From Neoarius graeffei (lineage: Eukaryota > Chordata > Actinopteri > Siluriformes > Ariidae): a stretch of 64,000 nucleotides of DNA. Below are positions 59,819 through 64,000 of the stretch, one piece after another. The notes under the pieces are model-generated. The model worked only from the letters and a program-made list of their open reading frames with translations, had not been told where the DNA came from and searched no databases. The DNA lies in the NCBI RefSeq assembly GCF_027579695.1, contig NC_083575.1:36775154-36839153 (forward strand). Reading direction: 5' to 3'. Made by a program: the position numbers and the translations under genes. How positions within the stretch are numbered: position 1 is the first letter of the stretch; every line of letters begins with the position of its first letter.

Positions 59819-60333
59819 GTATAAAGTAACACTTTGTTATTTGACTATTTTAAAGTTCTTGCTGTATCATGTGCCTTTGCCAGAAAATAATTAGAATATA
59901 ATATTATATTTTCATATAATACTGATGCCAAAATGAAAATCTGATTGTACAGAAATAAACTGAGCCCCTATGGTAGAAACACATATCATATATTAAAAAA
60001 AGGTAGTCAATATTTCATTGATATTAATATTAAAACTCTGTACATAAAGTGAATGTTAATGTTATACACCATTAGCACCTACAGTATGAAAAGAGTAAAG
60101 CTCCCCTGTTGCTAAATCTCAATTTAACTCCCATACTTTATTCATCTAATGAACTGATGATACATTTGATGAAATATATCATTGTGACACTACAATTAAA
60201 AACAAACTAAAAATTTTTTTTTTTTTTTAAAGCTTGGACTTTATTTCAGAACATATTTTGCTCCTTTGTAGCCTTTTCCTTCACGTAGCGGATCAAATAG
60301 CATTAATTTCACAGATCTGATTGTGTAATAACT
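55671..60333 (+). other. pkdcc intron 1, first part; (TTTC)n at its start
   Basis: Begins with the donor GTACTC and soon a (TTTC)n run (55689-55736). Contains (CA)n (56050-56097), (TG)n (56743-56781), and a tandem block of AGTGTAGAATTAACACCT-like units (about 57772-57900). No sequence resembling pkdcc exon 2 (which should begin with the segment after helix C) was found. ORFs at 56861-57193 and 58437-59201 show no domain. Confidence 0.7.
57772..57900. repeat. Degenerate tandem repeat, ~20-25 bp units
   Basis: Five or six diverged copies of (A)GTGTAGAATTAACACCT, becoming less alike toward the right. Confidence 0.75.
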
Positions 60334-61460
60334 CAGAGGTGGACAGTAACGAAGTACATTTACTTGAGTACTGTACTTGAGGACATTTTTTGAGTATCTG
60401 TACTTTACTTGAGTATTATTCTTTTGGGAAACTTATAACTTTAACTTCACTACATTTGAAAGACAAATATCGTACTTTTCACTCCACTACATTTCTGTCA
60501 AGGTCCTCGTTACTCGTGACTATGAAGCAGCTTTGAAAGTGGATGTTCTTTTCTTTTCTAAAACGTGATTGGCTTTCTCAGTGTCACCTGCGAAAAAACA
60601 GTCAGTAATCACTAGGGTCACGTCACGTCCATAGACTGTATAAAATCAAGTTCAGCAGCATTGTTTGAACACGATCGGTTGATGGCAGAATGGAAGGAGG
60701 CGGTTCTTCTGGGGAATGCACACACCCAGGGCTATACCTAGAACCCATGTTTCAGTTTTCTGAAAGGATTAAAGATTTGTTTCATTTTAAATGTTTACTT
60801 TGTTTGCCGAAAACAAACCACATCATGGCCTACAAAAACTCGCCATCCAACCTGTGGAAGCATATTGACGTCTATAAACGTTTTATTCCAAGAGAAAGCT
60901 TGCAATAAAGTTGTGTGTGCTTTTTGAGCTGGCAATAATGTTGCAATAGCTATACAGTCTGATTAGTCAAATGACTTTCTATGGATTTGCTCATCAAGTT
61001 GCCATCGCCTTGTCCACGGCTAACATTAACACATAGCTAGTTAACTTGGACACTGTTAGTTACGGTAGCATGTAAAAACGGAGTTACGCTAACATGAATA
61101 ACGTTAACTTATCTGAAGTCCTTTCAGGAATATGTTTCAGCATAATCTTGCCAATAAACAGAATGTAGAAATCTGTGTTTATCTGTGTTGAAAGGTGTTT
61201 ATTCTACAGGTTCTACAAGTTAGTCAGTAAATCCAGTCGGTTGCTTCAGAGGCATTAGGTTTTGTAAGCGTTGTGGCAATAACACAACGATGCGTTGACA
61301 GAAAATGTACTTTTAATACTTAAGTATTTTTAAAAGCAAATACTTCACTACTTGAGTAAATATTTGACTGTCCAACTTTCACTTGTATCGGAGTCACATT
61401 TGACCAGTGGGATCTGTACTTTGACTTAAGTAATGAAGTTGGGTACTTTGTCCTCGTCTG
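60334..61460 (+). mobile_element. hAT-like relic, copy 2 (reverse of copy 1)
   Basis: Left end CAGAGGTGGACAGTAACG; right end diverged (TCCTCGTCTG). GTAATACT follows the right end and TAATAACT precedes the left, a plausible damaged 8-bp target duplication. It carries the better-preserved BED-finger exon. Located inside pkdcc intron 1, same strand as the gene. Confidence 0.75.
60690..60908 (+). pseudogene. BED-type zinc finger of a hAT transposase (fragment)
   Basis: 72 codons ending at a stop. After a short N-terminal part comes FHFKCLLCLPKTNHIMAYKN then SPSNLWKHIDVYKRF: Cys-x2-Cys, the conserved N-S-P-S-N-L-x-K-H helix and its first His. The usual second His (often V-x-x-x-H) is not where expected (VYKRF), so the finger is incomplete or degraded. 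The hAT catalytic domain and dimerisation domain are absent. BED fingers bind the element's own ends. Copy 1 (33030-33220, -) has the same region with more damage. Confidence 0.75.
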
Positions 61461-61755
61461 GTAATACTGAGAGTCCACACTGCACATTATTATGTATACA
61501 CGTGATGAGTTTGATCCTCGGAGATCCTTGTTGGTGTATATGCTGACTACAGGGCAAGGGAATGTATCTACTAACATCCCTACCAATATGAGGATTTCAC
61601 AGTGAATTATATTTTACATAGAATACTTAAGTTTTTCAGTTCTTCGCTGCTTTAGACCTGGGCACTTTTTACCCCAAACCTGCCTTCATGCTGCTTTTCA
61701 TTCATGTTTTTGTCATCAACAATTTCTGTCAAGAATGTACATCAAGTACTGTATG

Positions 61756-61802
<47 letters not shown>

Positions 61803-63655
61803 CCCCCCCCTTTGAATTTGATACTGATATGTATGTCAAGAAATTTGTAGTTGTTGTAACATTATCTATCTATCTATCTGACTATCTATCTGCCTGTCTG
61901 CTTGCATACCTACCTGCCTGTCTGTCTGCCTATCTATTTTCATTCGGACGTTAGAAAAATTTTTCCCACCGGAATTAGATACACCATAAATCATATTTAA
62001 GTTGCCAGTCTGAATGTAGACAAAACTCTCGACTTTTCTAACTGCATCCATGTTACAATAAGCATTCCCTGATAAGCAAAGATGCACAGAGACTATAGCA
62101 TTGCCCGTTATAAAACCTCCCGGACTTCCCAAATGAAAATGTTCATGGTCCCATGTCTCTGTTCCACTCTTTGTTTTTTTTTTCTTTGTTTTTTTTTTTG
62201 AGCAGACTTTCTGGCTACTTGAGGAGAACATTTCTCTTGCATACAAACTCTTAAAGATCCTTATTATTTTCAGTGCTTCAGTTCACAGCTCAGCTCCAGC
62301 TTCCAAAAAGAGGTGAGGGGTGGGGAGGGGGTGTTGTGCAAATATTTATAGGTGAAGAGATTTCATTGGATGCTGTCATCAGGACGGGTTTAGCTTCGCT
62401 GGATTTTAGTAAGTGGCGCTTGTTGAGAATTTGTCTTTAGGGAGGTTTGTACTAATTAGAAAATCTTGCTGAATCTGGATATAAGGGCGACGTAGAGGGA
62501 AAGCATGATGTGTTTATGTTCATATTTAATACTTTTGCAAGCACTTGCATCCTTCAGCAAATAAGTTTTAATGATTTTTTTTATTTCTCTATTAAAGCAC
62601 AGTAAGTCAGTGATATGTAAAGTTTAGTTTTCCAGTGAGGGAGAACTGACTCAGAGGTTTTTCCAGCGGTGTTCCATCCAAATCCTGATGAAAATAGGGC
62701 ACTAAATTATAGCCTCACACCCACCCTCACATATACACTCTCTCTCTCTCTCTCTTACACATGACACACATAACTTAACCCAGGCTTGAATAGCATCCCA
62801 GCTATAATTCACCACCCACACGGGCTGTACGATTAGGATCACGCTCGCGTCTCTGAGCCGCTCTTGTTCTAGCGGACAGTTGCTCGTTCACTGACCCAGA
62901 GCCGTACACACCTGGCTACTACTGGCCTGTCCCATTACACAAACATCACCATCACTGTGGCTGTTTTGATGCGCTGCCAGAGTGCCCTTGTTAAAAGAGT
63001 GTGACAGAAGCAGACGTGTTTGTGTTTGCACGTGCGCTGAGCCTGTCAGGCCAAGTGTGTATTTACAAATTAATAACACTTCATACAGAAATGCTTTTGT
63101 ACAGGCCCTGGAGCGTTGGCATACAGTCTGGTTTGGTTTGGTCCACTCAGCAGTTGGGTAGACACATGCTTGTAGATACAGTTTGGCTTCTGTCATTTGC
63201 TTTACATGAAGCGAGCTTCTTGTGCACTCTGTACTGTCCATGGTTTTCAGCATTAGCACTTGTACTAAGGATGAATGCGTCTACTGTATTGATCATACGG
63301 CAACAAGACACTATCTGGCTGCGTGCTGTGGAAAATGAGATACAGAAAACTGGAAAAATCTCCAAAGTTGATTTAATGTGTCATAACTTTTTATAAAATA
63401 TAGAAACGTTATAACACACATAATGATCGTAGGTGTTTTTCCAGCCGAGTGTCAGACAAAATTTATAGGAAGTTTAAGAAGTGTGAGCGTGATTGTGTTT
63501 GATTTCTCCCAAATGCATTTGGAAGAAAAGTGCCGAGCACCAACCCTCCATATTTATAAATTTTCCGACCATGGATTTCCTACACATTTACAGTTATGAG
63601 ATGCTGCTTTTGCTCTTAACTTCCTAACACATTATGGATAAAAAGAAAACTTCTA
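61461..63655 (+). other. pkdcc intron 1, continued; microsatellites
   Basis: (AAT)n at 61761-61800, then a C-run; interrupted (CTAT)n / CTGCCTGTCTG tract at 61864-61935. 62640-63000 is less AT-rich and could be conserved non-coding. No exon recognised. Confidence 0.55.
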
Positions 63656-64000
63656 GGCGGCACGGTGGTGTAGTGGTTAGCGCTGTCGCCTCACAGCAAG
63701 AAGGTCCGGGTTCGAGCCCCGTGGCTGGCGAGGGCCTTTCTGTGCGGAGTTTGCATGTTCTCCCCGTGTCCGCGTGGGTTTCCTCCGGGTGCTCCGGTTT
63801 CCCCCACAGTCCAAAGACATGCAGGTTAGGTTAACTGGTGACTCTAAATTGACTGTAGGTGTGAATGTGAGTGTGAATGGTTGTCTGTGTCTATGTGTCA
63901 GCCCTGTGATGACCTGGCGACTTGTCCAGGGTGTACCCCGCCTTTCGCCCGTAGTCAGCTGGGATAGGCTCCAGCTTGCCTGCGACCCTGTAGAACAGGA
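63656..64000 (+). mobile_element. tRNA-derived SINE, cut by the window end
   Basis: Near-consensus head and central block (GGCGGCACGGTGGTGTAGTG, GGTTCGAGCCCCGTGG, and CTCCAGCTTGCCTGCGACCC); the last bases in the window are CCCTGTAGAACAGGA, so only the tail is missing. Confidence 0.97.

Overview
The window reads as vertebrate, almost certainly teleost fish, nuclear DNA. It is AT-rich and mostly non-coding, crowded with tRNA-derived SINEs, several Tc1/mariner elements with TA target duplications, non-autonomous Kolobok, Harbinger and hAT relics, one solo LTR, and long simple repeats. The only host gene I can support is the first coding exon of pkdcc (Vlk, the secreted vertebrate lonesome kinase) at 55020-55670 on the + strand, under a CpG-rich promoter. 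Catfish-like fish are a plausible source because of the SINE type, but the species cannot be fixed from this sequence.

Layout. 1-1180: 5' part of a ZMYM1/TTF-type hAT transposon on the - strand with a tandem-repeat promoter. 2214-3820: Tc1 element A, the best-preserved transposase gene here, with one frame break. 4264-5416: a 1.15-kb foldback with a 75-nt loop. 6262-7760 and 13029-13762: two copies of an AT-rich repeat, one carrying a ~78-bp minisatellite. 9706-10540: a DNA repeat with a SINE inside it. 11276-12846: Tc1 element C, 5'-truncated. 15700-16418 and 19407-20365: MITE-like elements. 22446-23605: three SINEs in 1.2 kb. 24747-26366: Tc1 element B. 26423-26733: solo LTR. 29088-29777: internally deleted Tc1-type element with a MITE inside. 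31967-33588 and 60334-61460: two inverted copies of a BED-finger hAT relic. 34390-35090: chimera of two Tc1 ends. 35122-36456: TTAA-flanked element with a Harbinger-like element inside. 38364-40355: Tc1 element D with a SINE inside. 42438-43804: Kolobok-type element with two small gene pieces. 49308-53337: TATAA arrays cut by SINEs and Tc1 element E. 54567-64000: pkdcc promoter, exon 1 and the start of a very long intron 1.

How it fits together. The host information is at the right end: promoter, exon 1 and its splice donor. The left 54 kb looks like an intergenic region built by layered transposition, with insertion order readable from nesting and target duplications. The most interesting unit is the Kolobok-type element at 42438-43804: exact TTAA target duplication, 15-bp terminal inverted repeats, a THAP zinc-finger ORF running in from the right and an acidic first exon (resembling proteins with the P2X7-type intracellular domain) running in from the left. 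All family names are from recognition by eye; no database search was possible.
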